Source: UBA10324 sp038326325 (GTDB lineage: Bacteria; Bacteroidota; Bacteroidia; Chitinophagales; UBA10324). Taken from it: a DNA stretch of 64,000 bases. Both the position numbers and the translations under genes were made by a program. Location of the stretch: NCBI GenBank assembly GCA_038326325.1, contig JBBQJW010000017.1, positions 5,218 through 69,217 on the forward strand. The letters run 5' to 3'. The notes beneath the pieces are model-generated. The model saw only the letters and a program-made list of their open reading frames with translations, was not told where the DNA came from and did no database searches. This document shows positions 1 through 8,165 of this stretch, in pieces. Numbering within the stretch: position 1 is the first letter of the stretch; each line of letters begins with the position of its first letter.

Positions 1-2129
1 CATATAATGTTACAGACCCTGATGATGCGGAAATAATTCCGCTATCAGCGCTCATGAATTGGGAACAGGCACCTGCTAATCTTTCACGAATTGATAAAGC
101 AGGAATCACTTTCTCAATTACAAAACAAGGATGCGGCGATGATGACTTCTGGAAAAATCTTCGCAAGGCCATTGAATACGGATTGAATAAATCCGACGCG
201 CTCAAGGCGCTCACTTACACTCCCGCTCAACTTTCAAATGAATGGAACGAATTGGGTTCGTTAGAAAAAGGAAAACTCGCCAACTTCATCATTTGTTCAG
301 ATTCTATTTTCAATGAAGAAAATATTATTTATCAGAATTGGGTGAAAGGAAAAGCATACCAGGTGAATGACGAAAAAATTTCTTCCCTCAAGGGAGAATA
401 TTCTTTCACACTGAACAGAATGAGTGATGTAAAGCTCACGATTGAAAATCCTTCTTCGAATAACGGAGTGTTACAGTTTCATGATTCAACAAAATCAGAT
501 GTGAAGTTTTCGTTGAACGACAATTTGATTTCTCTTAACTTCTCCATGCCGAATGATTCCACCAAACAATTGTATCGGGTGAATGGATTTGTTGAAGGGG
601 GAAATTTTTCAGGAAAAGGTTTAGACCCGAACGGAAAAGAAGTGGTTTGGACGGCAACCAGAAGCGGCGATGTCCAAGCGAAAAAAGATTCCTCAAAAAA
701 TAAAAATGAAAAACCAGTTTTCGGAAAAGTAGTTTATCCGTTTGATGGTTATGGTTGCGATACATTACCAAAACAGGAAACTGTTCTGTTCAAAAACGCG
801 ACGGTGTGGACGAATGAAACTGACAGCATCCTCCTCAACACTGATGTACTAATCTCCAATGGAAAAATTCAACAGATAGGCAAAAACATTTCCGCTCCCG
901 CAGGTGCGCGCATCATTGACGCGACAAATAAATTTCTTACAAGCGGAATCATTGACGAGCATTCGCACATCGCGATTTCGCAGGGAGTGAATGAAGGAAC
1001 ACAATCCGTTACAGCTGAAGTTCGCATCGGCGATGTGGTGAATTCTGAAGACATTGATATTTACCGCAACCTCGCGGGCGGAGTCGTTTGCTCGCATCTG
1101 TTACACGGCTCAGCGAATAATATCGGCGGACAAACGCAACTCATAAAACTTCGCTGGGGTTACGCTCCCGAGCAAATGAAATTCGCGGGATGGACGGGCT
1201 TCATCAAGTTCGCGTTGGGAGAAAATGTGAAGCAAAGCAACTGGGGCGACTATAACACTTCGCGCTTTCCACAAACAAGAATGGGTGTCGAGCAGAATTT
1301 ATTCGACGCGTTTATCCGCGCGAAGGATTATGAATTGAAATGGAATACTTATAACAATGCAAGTCATTCTTCAACGAAAAATAAAACTGTTACAGCCGAA
1401 ATCCTCCGCAGAGATTTGGAATTGGACGCGCTCGTTGAAATTCTGAATGGAAAAAGATTCATCACTTGTCATTCTTATGTCCAGAGCGAAATCAATATGC
1501 TCATGCATGTGGCGGACAGCATGCATTTTCAGATGAACACCTTCACGCACATACTCGAAGGATATAAAGTCGCCGATAAAATGAAGGCGCATGGAGTATA
1601 CGCCTCTACTTTTTCCGACTGGTGGGCTTATAAGTATGAAGTGTATGACGCGATTCCTTACAACTCCGCCATACTCACGAAGGTAGGGGTGGTGACCGCT
1701 GTGAATTCTGACGACGCTGAAATGGCGCGCCGATTAAATCAGGAAGCTGCGAAGAGCATCAAGTACGGAGGACTAACAGAAATGCAGGCGTGGAAACTCT
1801 GCACTCTCAATCCGGCCAAGATGTTACATGTGGATGATAAAATAGGAAGTATAAAAGTTGGAAAAGACGCCGATGTTGTTTTGTGGAATGCGAACCCGCT
1901 GAGTGTTTACGCGAAACCCGAGTACACTTTTGTTGATGGCGTTTGTTTTTTTAGTCTGCAATCTGATTTACAAAAACGCGATTTCATTCGCACTGAGCGA
2001 TTGCGCATCATCAACGAAATGATTCAGGCGGTAAAAAACGGAGCGCAGACTCAGGAGTTGCGACTCAACTTCAATACACTTTATGGCTGCGATACTTTGT
2101 GCGATGGTTCTCAAATTTCCAGACAGTAA
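1..2129 (+). CDS. Amidohydrolase, tandem-domain, 5'-truncated by the window edge
   Basis: The reading frame is open from base 3, well before the first ATG at 54, so the true start lies outside the window. Residues 1-90 (counted from the ATG) look like the tail of one amidohydrolase domain. A linker follows, and a second domain starts near residue 240 with the metal-binding motif DEHSHI. Later HSYVQSE, THILEGY and VNSDDAE supply further metal-ligand candidates. The family is imidazolonepropionase-like metal-dependent hydrolases, often exported peptidase or amidase-like enzymes; the substrate cannot be told. A second amidohydrolase begins 13 bp after the stop on the same strand, so the two are probably co-transcribed. 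Confidence 0.9.
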   Translation, partial: YNVTDPDDAEIIPLSALMNWEQAPANLSRIDKAGITFSITKQGCGDDDFWKNLRKAIEYGLNKSDALKALTYTPAQLSNEWNELGSLEKGKLANFIICSDSIFNEENIIYQNWVKGKAYQVNDEKISSLKGEYSFTLNRMSDVKLTIENPSSNNGVLQFHDSTKSDVKFSLNDNLISLNFSMPNDSTKQLYRVNGFVEGGNFSGKGLDPNGKEVVWTATRSGDVQAKKDSSKNKNEKPVFGKVVYPFDGYGCDTLPKQETVLFKNATVWTNETDSILLNTDVLISNGKIQQIGKNISAPAGARIIDATNKFLTSGIIDEHSHIAISQGVNEGTQSVTAEVRIGDVVNSEDIDIYRNLAGGVVCSHLLHGSANNIGGQTQLIKLRWGYAPEQMKFAGWTGFIKFALGENVKQSNWGDYNTSRFPQTRMGVEQNLFDAFIRAKDYELKWNTYNNASHSSTKNKTVTAEILRRDLELDALVEILNGKRFITCHSYVQSEINMLMHVADSMHFQMNTFTHILEGYKVADKMKAHGVYASTFSDWWAYKYEVYDAIPYNSAILTKVGVVTAVNSDDAEMARRLNQEAAKSIKYGGLTEMQAWKLCTLNPAKMLHVDDKIGSIKVGKDADVVLWNANPLSVYAKPEYTFVDGVCFFSLQSDLQKRDFIRTERLRIINEMIQAVKNGAQTQELRLNFNTLYGCDTLCDGSQISRQ

Positions 2130-2142
2130 AAAATATAACGAC

Positions 2143-3438
2143 ATGAAAAAAATATTCTCATTACTTCTCTCTCTTTTCGTTTTCAGTGTTACATACGCGC
2201 AAACAATTCCTGTTGCACCGCCGCAGGATTCAATCATCATTCTGATGAATGGCATTGCCCATTTAGGAAATGGTGAAGTGATTGAAAATTCCATTATCGA
2301 AATTGTGAAAGGAAAAATTGCAATGATTGGTGATGCGCGAACAATCCGATTAGAAAAATCAAATGCAAAAATCATAAACATCTATGGCAAGCATGTGTAT
2401 CCCGGATTGATTGCGTGTAACAGTAATTTAGGACTGAATGAAATTGAAGCGGCTCGCGCCACACGCGATGCGAACGAGGTTGGTGATTTCAATCCGAACA
2501 TCAGAAGCATCATCGCATACAACACAGATTCAAAAGTGATCGCGACTGTTCGCTCCAATGGAATTTTGTTGGCGCAGGTTGTTCCGCAGGGCGGAATTAT
2601 TTCAGGTTCATCTTCTGTTATGCAACTCGACGCGTGGAATTGGGAGGACGCTGCTTACAAAACCGACGAAGGAATTCATCTCAACTGGCCCTCGTACTTC
2701 ACCGCGCATTTTGACAATCCCGATGGCGGAACAGTTGGCTTGAATGAAAAATACGTGGAGCAGGTTCAGAACATTCGAAATTTTTTCGATGAAGCGAAAG
2801 CGTATTCACAAACTGTTACACACGAAAACACGAACCTGAAGTTCGAAGCGATGCGCGAATTGTTTTCCGGGAAGAAAATTTTTTTCATTCACGCGGATGG
2901 CGTGAAAGAAATTACCGGGGCGGTGCTTTTCGCAAAATCTTATAACATGCGATGCGTGATAGTTGGTGGTAGCGACGCATGGAAATGCACTGATATTTTA
3001 GTCGCTAATCATGTGTCGGTGATACTCGGTAGAATTCAATCGCTGCCAGGTTCAACGGATGATGATTATGATTTGCCCTACAAAACTCCGGCGCTCTTGA
3101 AAAAAGCGGGAGTAGATTTTTGTTTGAGCATGGATGGTTTCTGGCAGCAGCGCAATCTTTCTTTTCTTGGCGGAGAAGCGATTGCTTACGGAGAAATAAG
3201 TAAGGAAGAAGCGCTGCGATACATCACTTCAAATGCTGCGCGCATTCTTGGAATTGATAGTGTAACAGGAACTCTAGAATCAGGGAAGGACGCGAACATT
3301 ATAGTGAGCGATGGAGATATTCTCGACATGAAAACCAACAATATCATTTACGCTTTCATACAAGGTCGGGAAATAAATCTCGACGACAAACAAAAAGACT
3401 TGTATGAAGTTTATAAAGCGAAGTATGGAATAAAATAA
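2143..3438 (+). CDS. Amidohydrolase family protein, exported
   Basis: The protein has 431 residues. The ATG at 2143 is preferred over an in-frame ATG at 2083 because it gives a clear signal peptide (MKKIFSLLLSLFVFSVTYAQ) and does not overlap the upstream gene. The fold is amidohydrolase: a small beta domain (LIACNSNLG region), then a TIM-barrel-like part ending in the typical GTLESGKDANIIVSDGD. The usual HxH at the start of the barrel is not visible; its place is taken by CNSN, so metal binding may be weakened and catalysis uncertain. It pairs with the upstream tandem amidohydrolase, which suggests the two work together in the periplasm. Confidence 0.85.
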   Translation: MKKIFSLLLSLFVFSVTYAQTIPVAPPQDSIIILMNGIAHLGNGEVIENSIIEIVKGKIAMIGDARTIRLEKSNAKIINIYGKHVYPGLIACNSNLGLNEIEAARATRDANEVGDFNPNIRSIIAYNTDSKVIATVRSNGILLAQVVPQGGIISGSSSVMQLDAWNWEDAAYKTDEGIHLNWPSYFTAHFDNPDGGTVGLNEKYVEQVQNIRNFFDEAKAYSQTVTHENTNLKFEAMRELFSGKKIFFIHADGVKEITGAVLFAKSYNMRCVIVGGSDAWKCTDILVANHVSVILGRIQSLPGSTDDDYDLPYKTPALLKKAGVDFCLSMDGFWQQRNLSFLGGEAIAYGEISKEEALRYITSNAARILGIDSVTGTLESGKDANIIVSDGDILDMKTNNIIYAFIQGREINLDDKQKDLYEVYKAKYGIK

Positions 3439-3441
3439 TTT

Positions 3442-3747
3442 CTAATTCTCAAATTCGATTGTATAAAGCGTGCGGCTTGCGCTTTCGCAAAGAGGAGCAA
3501 CCTCTTTGTATAAAGCAACTGCTTTTTCGTTGGTCATCCATTGGTAATTTTTAAATCCAATGTCCTGAAAACTTCTCAAACTCATTTCCAAAACCATAGT
3601 GTATGCAGGACCAGTGAGGTCGGTAAGTATGCGGACTTTCGGCTTGTCTTTAGCGTCTTTAAATTGTTCGAAAATTTCTTTCCAAAGCGCAAGCGCCTCC
3701 TTCATTTTTCCAAACTTGATTTTAAATTCTGTGCGTTCGATAATCAT
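3442..3747 (-). CDS. Small NIPSNAP-like / dimeric alpha-beta barrel protein
   Basis: The protein has 101 residues. The ATG at 3747 (MIIERTEFKIKFGKM) is chosen over a GTG 24 codons upstream, because that extension runs into repeat-like intergenic DNA. The pattern of an opening strand, a helix with KMKEALALWKEI, a strand with YTMVLEM, a second helix and a last strand ending TLYTIEF is that of small dimeric ferredoxin-like barrels (NIPSNAP/ABM type). These are often linked with small-molecule metabolism but have no fixed function. It is convergent with the amidohydrolase, only 3 bp away. Function unknown. Confidence 0.65.
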   Translation of the reverse strand: MIIERTEFKIKFGKMKEALALWKEIFEQFKDAKDKPKVRILTDLTGPAYTMVLEMSLRSFQDIGFKNYQWMTNEKAVALYKEVAPLCESASRTLYTIEFEN

Positions 3748-3784
3748 AATATTTGCTTTTGTTGCAGCGAATCTAATACAAGTG

Positions 3785-3832
3785 AACACGGATTGAAACA
3801 GATTGAAAAGATTTTTCACGGATTAAAATCCG
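3785..3832. repeat. Degenerate CGGATT extragenic repeat
   Basis: The segment carries three near-copies of CACGGATT-like units followed by AATCCG, giving a weak fold-back (CGGATTaaAATCCG). Similar patches occur near 5600-5640 and 35345-35385 in this window, so it appears to be an interspersed intergenic repeat. No function is inferred. Confidence 0.45.
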
Positions 3833-3892
3833 TCGTTATCAGTAGCATCCGTATGAATCAGTGTCCTATGAATTTTTATTTTCGCCCCCACA

Positions 3893-4534
3893 ATGGGAAA
3901 AAACAAATTGAAGCATTTCGCCGAGATGGAAACATTCACCAATGTTTTTCAGAAGGCGACGGCGATGAAAGGAAAATGGAATGAAGTTTTTTTTCAAAAT
4001 GGAAATTCTGTTACACTTGAACTGGGCTGCGGCAAAGGGGAATATTCAGTAGCGCTCGCTAAAAATTATCCTGAAAGAAATTTTATCGGTATTGACATCA
4101 AAGGAGCAAGAATCTGGCGCGGAGCGAAAACCGCGCTCGAAGAACAAATAAAAAATGTTTGCTTTCTGCGTGCGCAGGTTGATCATCTTCCTGAATATTT
4201 TGAAAAGAATTCTATTGATGAAATCTGGCTCACATTTTCCGACCCGCACTTACCGAAGAGCGAAGCAAGACGAAGACTGACTTCTCCAAAATTTATTTCC
4301 ATCTATCGCGAAGTATTAAAGCCCGCCGGAATCATTCACCTGAAAACAGATTCTTCCGTGCTTTATGATTTTACCCTTGAAGTAATTGCGGAACTGAAAC
4401 TGAAAATGCTCTGGCACTCAAATGATATTTATGCCGCCGAGCTTCCTGATAAAATTCTCGAAGTAAAAACTTACTACGAGGAAATGAATCTGAAAAAAGG
4501 AAAGACGATTAAGTATGTGCGATTTGGTTTATGA
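3893..4534 (+). CDS. trmB: tRNA (guanine-N7)-methyltransferase TrmB
   Basis: This is a 213-residue SAM-dependent methyltransferase that makes m7G46 in tRNA variable loops. The SAM-binding motif I is LELGCGKGEYSVALA (about residues 43-57), followed by FIGIDIKGARIWRGAKTA. The family signature IWLTFSDPHLPKSEARRRLT (about 117-136) contains the TrmB catalytic and substrate-binding residues. The length is normal for the family. It is the only gene on its strand here, and it ends in a palindrome shared with the convergent epimerase gene. Confidence 0.95.
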   Translation: MGKNKLKHFAEMETFTNVFQKATAMKGKWNEVFFQNGNSVTLELGCGKGEYSVALAKNYPERNFIGIDIKGARIWRGAKTALEEQIKNVCFLRAQVDHLPEYFEKNSIDEIWLTFSDPHLPKSEARRRLTSPKFISIYREVLKPAGIIHLKTDSSVLYDFTLEVIAELKLKMLWHSNDIYAAELPDKILEVKTYYEEMNLKKGKTIKYVRFGL

Positions 4535-4542
4535 GATAGGGC

Positions 4543-4615
4543 TTCACGCAAAGGCGCAGGGGCGCAAAGTTTTTCTTCGATGTATTTCTTTGCTCCTTAG
4601 CGAGCTTTGCGTGAA
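4543..4615. repeat. Extragenic palindrome between convergent genes (probable bidirectional terminator)
   Basis: The left arm TTCACGCAAAGGCGCA and the right arm GAGCTTTGCGTGAA form a long imperfect hairpin with an inner GCAAAG/CTTTGC pair. It fills the space between trmB and the oppositely oriented epimerase gene, and so probably ends both transcripts. CGCAAAG-type palindromes of this sort are common extragenic repeats in Bacteroidota. Confidence 0.7.
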
Positions 4616-4617
4616 AA

Positions 4618-5019
4618 TTATTTTATTTCCTGACACAATTCAATCAATACTCCGTTGGTGCTTTTCGGATGAAGGAAGATGACCAATTTATTATCTGCTC
4701 CTTTGAAAGGTTCTTCTCTGGTGAAAACAAATCCCGCCTCTTTCAACCTTTTAATTTCTGAATTGATGTCGGCGACTTCATAAGCAATGTGATGCATTCC
4801 TTCGCCGCGTGCGGCAATAAATTTTCCGATGGCTCCTTCTGCGTTTGTTGTTTCTACCAATTCAATTTTTGTGTCGCCGGTTTTAAAGAAGGCGGTCGTC
4901 ACCATTTCTGATTCTACTTTTTCAATTTTATAACAAGGGGTGTTCAACAGTGCTTCAAATAATTTTTTACTTGCTTCGAGATTCTTTACCGCAATACCAA
5001 TGTGTTCAACTTTCAGCAT
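4618..5019 (-). CDS. mce: Methylmalonyl-CoA epimerase
   Basis: This is a 133-residue VOC-fold protein interconverting (S)- and (R)-methylmalonyl-CoA in the propionate pathway. Two beta-alpha-beta-beta-beta modules can be followed. The metal ligands are visible as H in VEHIGIAV, E in TKIELVET, H in GMHHIAYEV and E in GVLIELCQE near the C terminus, as expected for this family. The length matches known epimerases. The partner chaperone gene meaB lies in the same window near 34 kb, so the organism very likely has a methylmalonyl-CoA mutase elsewhere. Confidence 0.93.
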   Translation of the reverse strand: MLKVEHIGIAVKNLEASKKLFEALLNTPCYKIEKVESEMVTTAFFKTGDTKIELVETTNAEGAIGKFIAARGEGMHHIAYEVADINSEIKRLKEAGFVFTREEPFKGADNKLVIFLHPKSTNGVLIELCQEIK

Positions 5020-5067
5020 GGAATTCTTTTTTACAAAGATAAATTTTTACCACAGAAAAGTTTTTTT

Positions 5068-5154
5068 ACCACAGAGTCAAAAGAGTATTGCACAGAGTAG
5101 CACAGAAAGAAAACTAGGTGAAACTCTTGATTTTACTCTGAGAAACTCTGTGGT
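5068..5154. repeat. ACCACAGAGT extragenic palindrome
   Basis: ACCACAGAGT on the left pairs with AACTCTGTGGT on the right around an imperfect stem that also holds CACAGAGTA and TACTCTGAG. A further partial copy (AACTCTGTGTTACTCC) follows at about 5179. It is an interspersed palindromic repeat lying between the divergent epimerase and Fe-S carrier genes. Confidence 0.65.
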
Positions 5155-5208
5155 TTGAAGCAAAAGGAACTCTATGAAAAAACTCTGTGTTACTCCGTAG
5201 TGAAGACC

Positions 5209-5216
5209 TAAATTTG
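5209..5216 (+). promoter_or_regulatory. Bacteroidota -7 element (TAAATTTG) for the Fe-S carrier gene
   Basis: TAAATTTG fits the Bacteroidota sigma-A -7 consensus TAnnTTTG and sits 20 bp before the ATG at 5237. The -33 region is not a clear match. Confidence 0.5.
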
Positions 5217-5236
5217 CAGAAGTAAATTATAAAACA

Positions 5237-5563
5237 ATGATACAGATTAGTGAACACGCGAAAAGTAAAGTGACTGAAATTCTGAAGACCGAAGGAAAAG
5301 ATGATTCGTACTTCGTTCGGGTTTCTGTTGTGGGCGGCGGTTGCAGTGGTTTGAGTTACAAAATGGAATTTGACCACGACCTGAAAAAAGAAGACCAGGT
5401 TTTTGAAGATAAAGGAATGAAACTCGTTACCGACCTCCGCAGTTTTTTATATCTGTGTGGTACCACTCTCGACCATAGCGACGGACTGAACGGAAAGGGT
5501 TTTCATTTCGTGAACCCGAATGCTACTCGCACCTGCGCTTGCGGGGAGAGTTTTGCGGTTTAA
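5237..5563 (+). CDS. A-type iron-sulfur cluster carrier (HesB/IscA/ErpA family)
   Basis: The protein has 108 residues. It carries the three conserved cysteines of A-type carriers: one in GGGCSGLSY (about residue 36) and two in the C-terminal TCACGESF motif. The family accepts and hands on [2Fe-2S] or [4Fe-4S] clusters during Fe-S protein maturation. No isc or suf genes are adjacent, so it is a stand-alone carrier. IscA and ErpA cannot be told apart from sequence alone. A strong terminator follows at about 5646. Confidence 0.93.
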   Translation: MIQISEHAKSKVTEILKTEGKDDSYFVRVSVVGGGCSGLSYKMEFDHDLKKEDQVFEDKGMKLVTDLRSFLYLCGTTLDHSDGLNGKGFHFVNPNATRTCACGESFAV

Positions 5564-5645
5564 TACAAATAAAACTGTAACAGTAGCGCCGATTTCAGAT
5601 TGTCTGAACCGAGATTAAACTGATTAATGGATTTATAGGATTAAG

Positions 5646-5680
5646 CCCTCTCGGAGATTTTTTTTTGAGAGGGTTTTTTG
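5646..5680 (+). terminator. Rho-independent terminator
   Basis: CCCTCTC pairs with GAGAGGG around an A/T-rich loop, followed by six Ts. It lies downstream of the Fe-S carrier gene. Confidence 0.75.
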
Positions 5681-5778
5681 TTTGAAAAAAAATTAATTTG
5701 GCGGTTGCTAAAAAGCCTACTGTTGAAAACACACAGGCAGGGGCAGAAGGTGTAACACCGACAAACAAAAAATAAAAA

Positions 5779-5807
5779 CCGCAAAGTCCCTTCGGGAGAC
5801 TGTGCGG
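5779..5807. repeat. CCGCA..AGTC / GACTGTGCGG hairpin, copy 1
   Basis: This hairpin has a short CCCTTCGGGA apex. A near-identical hairpin lies at 6057-6086, and the two bracket a small open reading frame. A third of the same design but different stem sequence lies at 30482-30511. Confidence 0.75.
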
Positions 5808-5835
5808 GACAAAAAAATAAAAAAATAAAAAAAAA

Positions 5836-6024
5836 ATGATACAATTAGATATACCAGCATCATACTTTTTGGAAGAGTTGCAACGGCAACTTCTAATATT
5901 ACCTGAAGATGAAACGGGAATAATTATTACAATAAATGATGAAGAGATTGTTCGGAAAGTTAGGGTCTCTGTTGACTACAGAAATAAAAGGTGGTGGATT
6001 TTGGGAATTGAGCAGATAGGTTAA
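5836..6024 (+). CDS. Small hypothetical protein between paired hairpins
   Basis: The 62-residue frame starts at an ATG after an A-rich tract, with no Shine-Dalgarno motif, which is common in Bacteroidota. The composition is protein-like, with alternating charged and hydrophobic residues (FLEELQRQLLILPEDETG, NDEEIVRKVRVSVDY) and a C-terminal RWWILGIEQIG. No family is recognised. It sits exactly between two copies of the same hairpin (5779 and 6057), which suggests a small cassette. It could still be a chance frame. Confidence 0.45.
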   Translation: MIQLDIPASYFLEELQRQLLILPEDETGIIITINDEEIVRKVRVSVDYRNKRWWILGIEQIG

Positions 6025-6056
6025 AATAAAATTTCAAAAATCAAAAAGAATTAAAA

Positions 6057-6086
6057 CCGCACAGTCCCCTGCAGGAGACTGTGCGG
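6057..6086. repeat. CCGCACAGTC / GACTGTGCGG hairpin, copy 2
   Basis: A perfect 10-bp stem with a CCCTGCAGGA apex. It is the second copy of the hairpin at 5779-5807. Confidence 0.8.
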
Positions 6087-6319
6087 GGACGAAAAAACTG
6101 GTTACAGCTTTTTCGCTATGATAGCGCTATAGGATTAGTAATTGTTACGGTGTAACGGAATCACGCTTTCGATATAGTGTTGCCTGCGTGAGTGATTGTA
6201 GTGGAAATCATTTTTTGTGATTACACAAAAAATATTGAAACGAAAAGCACGACAGCATTTTTTTGAATACAAAAAAATGGTGGCACGCCCGACACTTCGA
6301 CAAGCTAAGTGTTACAGTG
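6087..6319. other. Structured gene-free DNA with serial hairpins
   Basis: Three hairpins follow one another: ATTTTTTGTG/CACAAAAAAT (6210-6233), ATTTTTTTG/CAAAAAAAT (6257-6278) and ACACTT/AAGTGT (6292-6312). The first two have stems of 9-10 bp and four-base loops, ATTA and AATA. The stretch between 6120 and 6205 carries no clear gene. Three TGTWACA-type sites are near the kmo end, two of them overlapping the last codons of kmo. It may be an interspersed structured repeat or the 3' UTR of kmo. Confidence 0.5.
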
Positions 6320-7654
6320 TTACAGGTATTCCTTAATCATATTCTGAATTTCAGCGGAAGAAAATTTCTCTTCGAGATTTTCAATCTGAAAAAGTTTCTC
6401 GAGCAATTCGTCGTGATGCTTTCCGATTCGCATGGCTTCGGAATACGGAATGTGCGTGAACGAAACCATGGAGTAAGCCGGAATAAATTTTTCGGGAAAC
6501 GCAACGGCAATCATTTTCTCGATTTGCTTTTTGCGTAGGAATTTTTTGTCGGCGACGAGGTCGCGCATCTCCACAAAATTGTTGAGCGCCATATCACAAA
6601 TGGCGTCGGCGTTTATTTTTCGCGCCTGCTGATAGAGCGGCAGAATGGTGTTCCAGTCGTCGGTGTAACGGTACATGAGTTCGCCGAGTGCGGTGCAGTC
6701 TTCGAAACCGCAATTCATTCCCTGCCCGAAAAACGGAACCACGGCGTGCGCTGCGTCGCCGATGAGCGCCGCTTTGTTTTTGTAAACCCACGGATAACAT
6801 TTCACATACACGAGCGACGAAGTGGGGTTGCTGAAAAAATCTTTTTTGTATGAAGGCATCATCGTCACGGCATCTGGAAAATATTTAGTGAAAAATTTTT
6901 CTGCTTCGTCTTCCGTTTTAATCGTGGCGAAAGATTCTTCTCCTTCGTTGTGAAAAAATAAAGTGCAGGTAAAACTTCCATCCATGTTGGGCAACGCGAT
7001 GAGCATGAAATTTTTTCGCGGCCAGATGTGCAGCGCGTTTTTCTCCATCAGGAATTCGCCGTTCTCTCCGGCGGGAATATGCAGTTCTTTATAACTGTGT
7101 TCGATGTAGGTCTGCGAATAATCGAAGCGATCTGTCTTGAGCATGGAGCTTCGCAACGCGGAGAAAGCGCCGTCGGCTCCGAAAATCAATTCCGAATTTT
7201 TTGTCGTGCGTTGATTGGTGTTGTGGTCTTCGAAAATCATTTCGCCTTTTTCGAGATTCACTTCGTCGCAGCGGTGATTGAAATAAATTTTTACTCCGGA
7301 TTGTCTCTCCGCCAAATCCATCATGGCCATGTTGAGTCCACCACGCGACACGGAATAAATCGCCTGTCCTTCTTTTCCATAAGGTTGAAATGAAAGTGTG
7401 CCGTCGGTGTTGTGCACCATTCTTCCATTCATAGGAATAGCGACTTTGCGAATCTCTTCTTCGAGTCCGGCACCAATCAATCCTTTCCATCCTCTGTCGC
7501 TGAGTGCGAGATTGATGGAACGACCGGCACTGATTTTTTCTGTGCGCATATCGGGGCGACGCTCATAAATGTCAACCTTGTATCCGCGCTTCGCGAGATA
7601 AACCGAGAGCAGCGAACCGACTAACCCCGCTCCGAGAATTGTTGCTTGTTTCAT
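6320..7654 (-). CDS. kmo: Kynurenine 3-monooxygenase
   Basis: This 444-residue FAD-dependent aromatic hydroxylase converts L-kynurenine to 3-hydroxykynurenine using NADPH and O2. The N-terminal dinucleotide-binding motif GAGLVG is at residues 8-13, followed by DIYERRPDMR. GDAAHAVVPFFGQGMNCGFE (about 300-319) is the second FAD motif plus the KMO-type active-site loop. The length matches bacterial KMO. Kynureninase lies upstream on the same strand, so this was probably a kynU-kmo operon, now separated by an inserted GxxExxY element. The pathway leads toward 3-hydroxyanthranilate and NAD or tryptophan breakdown. Confidence 0.95.
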   Translation of the reverse strand: MKQATILGAGLVGSLLSVYLAKRGYKVDIYERRPDMRTEKISAGRSINLALSDRGWKGLIGAGLEEEIRKVAIPMNGRMVHNTDGTLSFQPYGKEGQAIYSVSRGGLNMAMMDLAERQSGVKIYFNHRCDEVNLEKGEMIFEDHNTNQRTTKNSELIFGADGAFSALRSSMLKTDRFDYSQTYIEHSYKELHIPAGENGEFLMEKNALHIWPRKNFMLIALPNMDGSFTCTLFFHNEGEESFATIKTEDEAEKFFTKYFPDAVTMMPSYKKDFFSNPTSSLVYVKCYPWVYKNKAALIGDAAHAVVPFFGQGMNCGFEDCTALGELMYRYTDDWNTILPLYQQARKINADAICDMALNNFVEMRDLVADKKFLRKKQIEKMIAVAFPEKFIPAYSMVSFTHIPYSEAMRIGKHHDELLEKLFQIENLEEKFSSAEIQNMIKEYL

Positions 7655-7659
7655 ATAAT

Positions 7660-8165
7660 AGAACGCTGATTTAACTGATAGGTCATGATTTAAAATGATT
7701 TCTTCTTGAAGAAAATTTTATGATGATTCATGATTTTTAAATTCGTTTGAAAAAACTTTTCTTTTGAATTGAGGTGTCTTACCAAAATTCAAAAGCATTC
7801 CCACTTCAGTATTGGTAGCTCTCAAATAATTTAAAAGTTGTGCTTCGTGCTCGTCGATAATTCCTTCCGCGGCTTTTATTTCTATAATGACAGAATCATT
7901 CACAACAATATCCGCAAAATAATTTCCGACCGATTCTTCATTGTAGAAAACTTCAATGGGTTGTTGTCTTACACAAGTCAATCCTAATTTTCTCAGTTCA
8001 ATCAATAAAGCATTTTCATAAACCTTCTCAAGAAATCCATAACCTAATTTATTATAAACATTATAGAATCCTTTAATAATCACTGAAGTTATTTCAGAGT
8101 GCTTGTATTCATCAAGAATGTATTTATCAGTATTTATCATGACCTATCAGCTAAATCAGCGTTCT
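7660..8165. mobile_element. 29-bp inverted-repeat element carrying a GxxExxY gene
   Basis: The left repeat is at 7660-7688 (begins AGAACGCTGATTTAACTGAT) and the right repeat at 8137-8165 (ends ATCAGCGTTCT). They are reverse complements with one mismatch by eye. They enclose a single gene, whose ATG lies inside the right repeat. The right repeat also contains the last codons and the stop of kynU. Together this looks like a compact insertion between kynU and kmo. No target-site duplication was identified. Confidence 0.65.
7718..8140 (-). CDS. GxxExxY protein (PD-(D/E)XK-like)
   Basis: The protein has 140 residues. The naming motif is present as GFLEKVYENAL (about residues 35-45), followed by a nuclease-like core with YFADIVVNDSVIIEIKA (acidic D, then E and K separated as in PD-(D/E)XK folds) and LLNYLRATNTEVGMLLNFG. 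GxxExxY proteins are widespread in Bacteroidota and other phyla, with no proven function. The gene is enclosed by 29-bp inverted repeats and interrupts the kynU-kmo pair. An active nuclease-like role in its own spread is only a guess. Confidence 0.88.
   Translation of the reverse strand: MINTDKYILDEYKHSEITSVIIKGFYNVYNKLGYGFLEKVYENALLIELRKLGLTCVRQQPIEVFYNEESVGNYFADIVVNDSVIIEIKAAEGIIDEHEAQLLNYLRATNTEVGMLLNFGKTPQFKRKVFSNEFKNHESS

Noticed and set aside
2083..2142. Upstream start for the second amidohydrolase
   Set aside because: It overlaps the preceding gene and hides the obvious signal peptide that starts at 2143.
6594..7490. Arg/His-rich frames overlapping kmo
   Set aside because: They are alternate frames of a well-supported gene, with unlikely composition.
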